A stretch of DNA of 64,000 nucleotides from CAYPPG01 sp964412555 (GTDB lineage: Bacteria > Hinthialibacterota > Hinthialibacteria > Hinthialibacterales > Hinthialibacteraceae), in contig CAYPPG010000021.1 of NCBI GenBank assembly GCA_964412555.1, positions 47,489 to 111,488 on the forward strand, given 5' to 3'. The position numbers and the translations under genes are program-made. Numbering within the stretch: the stretch's first letter is position 1; each line of letters opens with the position of its first letter. Below, in pieces: positions 63,925 through 64,000 of this stretch. The notes below the pieces were generated by a model. That model did no database searches. It had not been told where the DNA came from and was given only the letters and a program-made list of their open reading frames with translations.

Positions 63925-64000
63925 GTATGCTTCATCAAAAATTCGGAGCCTCTTCGCTATTTAGTATGGGTAGAGGGTAAAACCTCCGGCAGTTTGAATT

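Noticed and set aside
1..64000. tRNA, rRNA, insertion sequence or prophage genes
   Set aside because: No transposase, integrase, phage structural motif, tRNA-like clover or rRNA stretch was recognised on reading both strands.

Overview
The window is a piece of a bacterial chromosome with moderate, fairly AT-leaning base composition. It appears to include the replication origin. The organism is a Gram-negative-type heterotroph: it has many exported proteins with Sec or Tat-like signals, a type II/IV-style pseudopilin, and secreted polysaccharide-active enzymes. The extracellular proteins carry TIG, dockerin-like, parallel beta-helix and Thr/Pro-rich parts, a style common in little-cultured phyla such as Sumerlaeota, Hydrogenedentota or Planctomycetes relatives. 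No rRNA, tRNA or CRISPR was seen, so the phylum cannot be fixed from the sequence.

Left arm (1-15.45 kb). A giant exported dockerin/TIG/beta-helix protein runs off the left edge. It is followed by a penicillin-acylase-type Ntn hydrolase, a flavodoxin-like reductase, an RmlC-like cupin and RmlD (dTDP-sugar metabolism), ComF, CinA, a TPR/HEAT membrane protein and a pseudopilin with a calcium-binding-like loop.

Origin region (15.45-25.6 kb). The top-strand G/C bias flips from C-rich to G-rich in the gap just before dnaN. That gap holds DnaA-box-like sites and TAATAG repeats. To the right lie dnaN, two small genes, a GT-C glycosyltransferase, and a compact same-strand cluster dapB-rsmG-parA-parB-HD-GYP-threonylcarbamoyl-AMP synthase. 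Two perfect 16-bp parS palindromes are present, one inside dapB and one just before parA. No dnaA is in the window.

Middle (25.6-42.3 kb). Most genes lie on the minus strand, head-on to the inferred fork: a Tat-exported fucose-isomerase-like protein, an epimerase, a lipid-linked-sugar flippase and TPR protein, beta-helix and heparinase-like secreted proteins, MoaA, a large Ig-like/Thr-Pro-rich surface protein, and an operon of a small protein, a lipid kinase and an aminoglycoside-phosphotransferase-like protein that lacks both catalytic aspartates. An HU-like protein is on the plus strand.

Right (42.4-64 kb). A glycan and tailoring region contains methyltransferases, a carbamoyltransferase, a glycosyltransferase, a nucleotide-sugar epimerase, two glycoside-hydrolase-like proteins and an FAD oxidoreductase. 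It is followed by a cluster of small toxin-antitoxin-type pairs (HI0074/MNT, DUF433/DUF5615, MNT/HEPN, addiction-module/ParE) around a secreted amidase. A GH10 xylanase and what look like decayed genes close the window. A 45-base GGAT-containing intergenic element occurs twice, at 25.5 and 63.0 kb.
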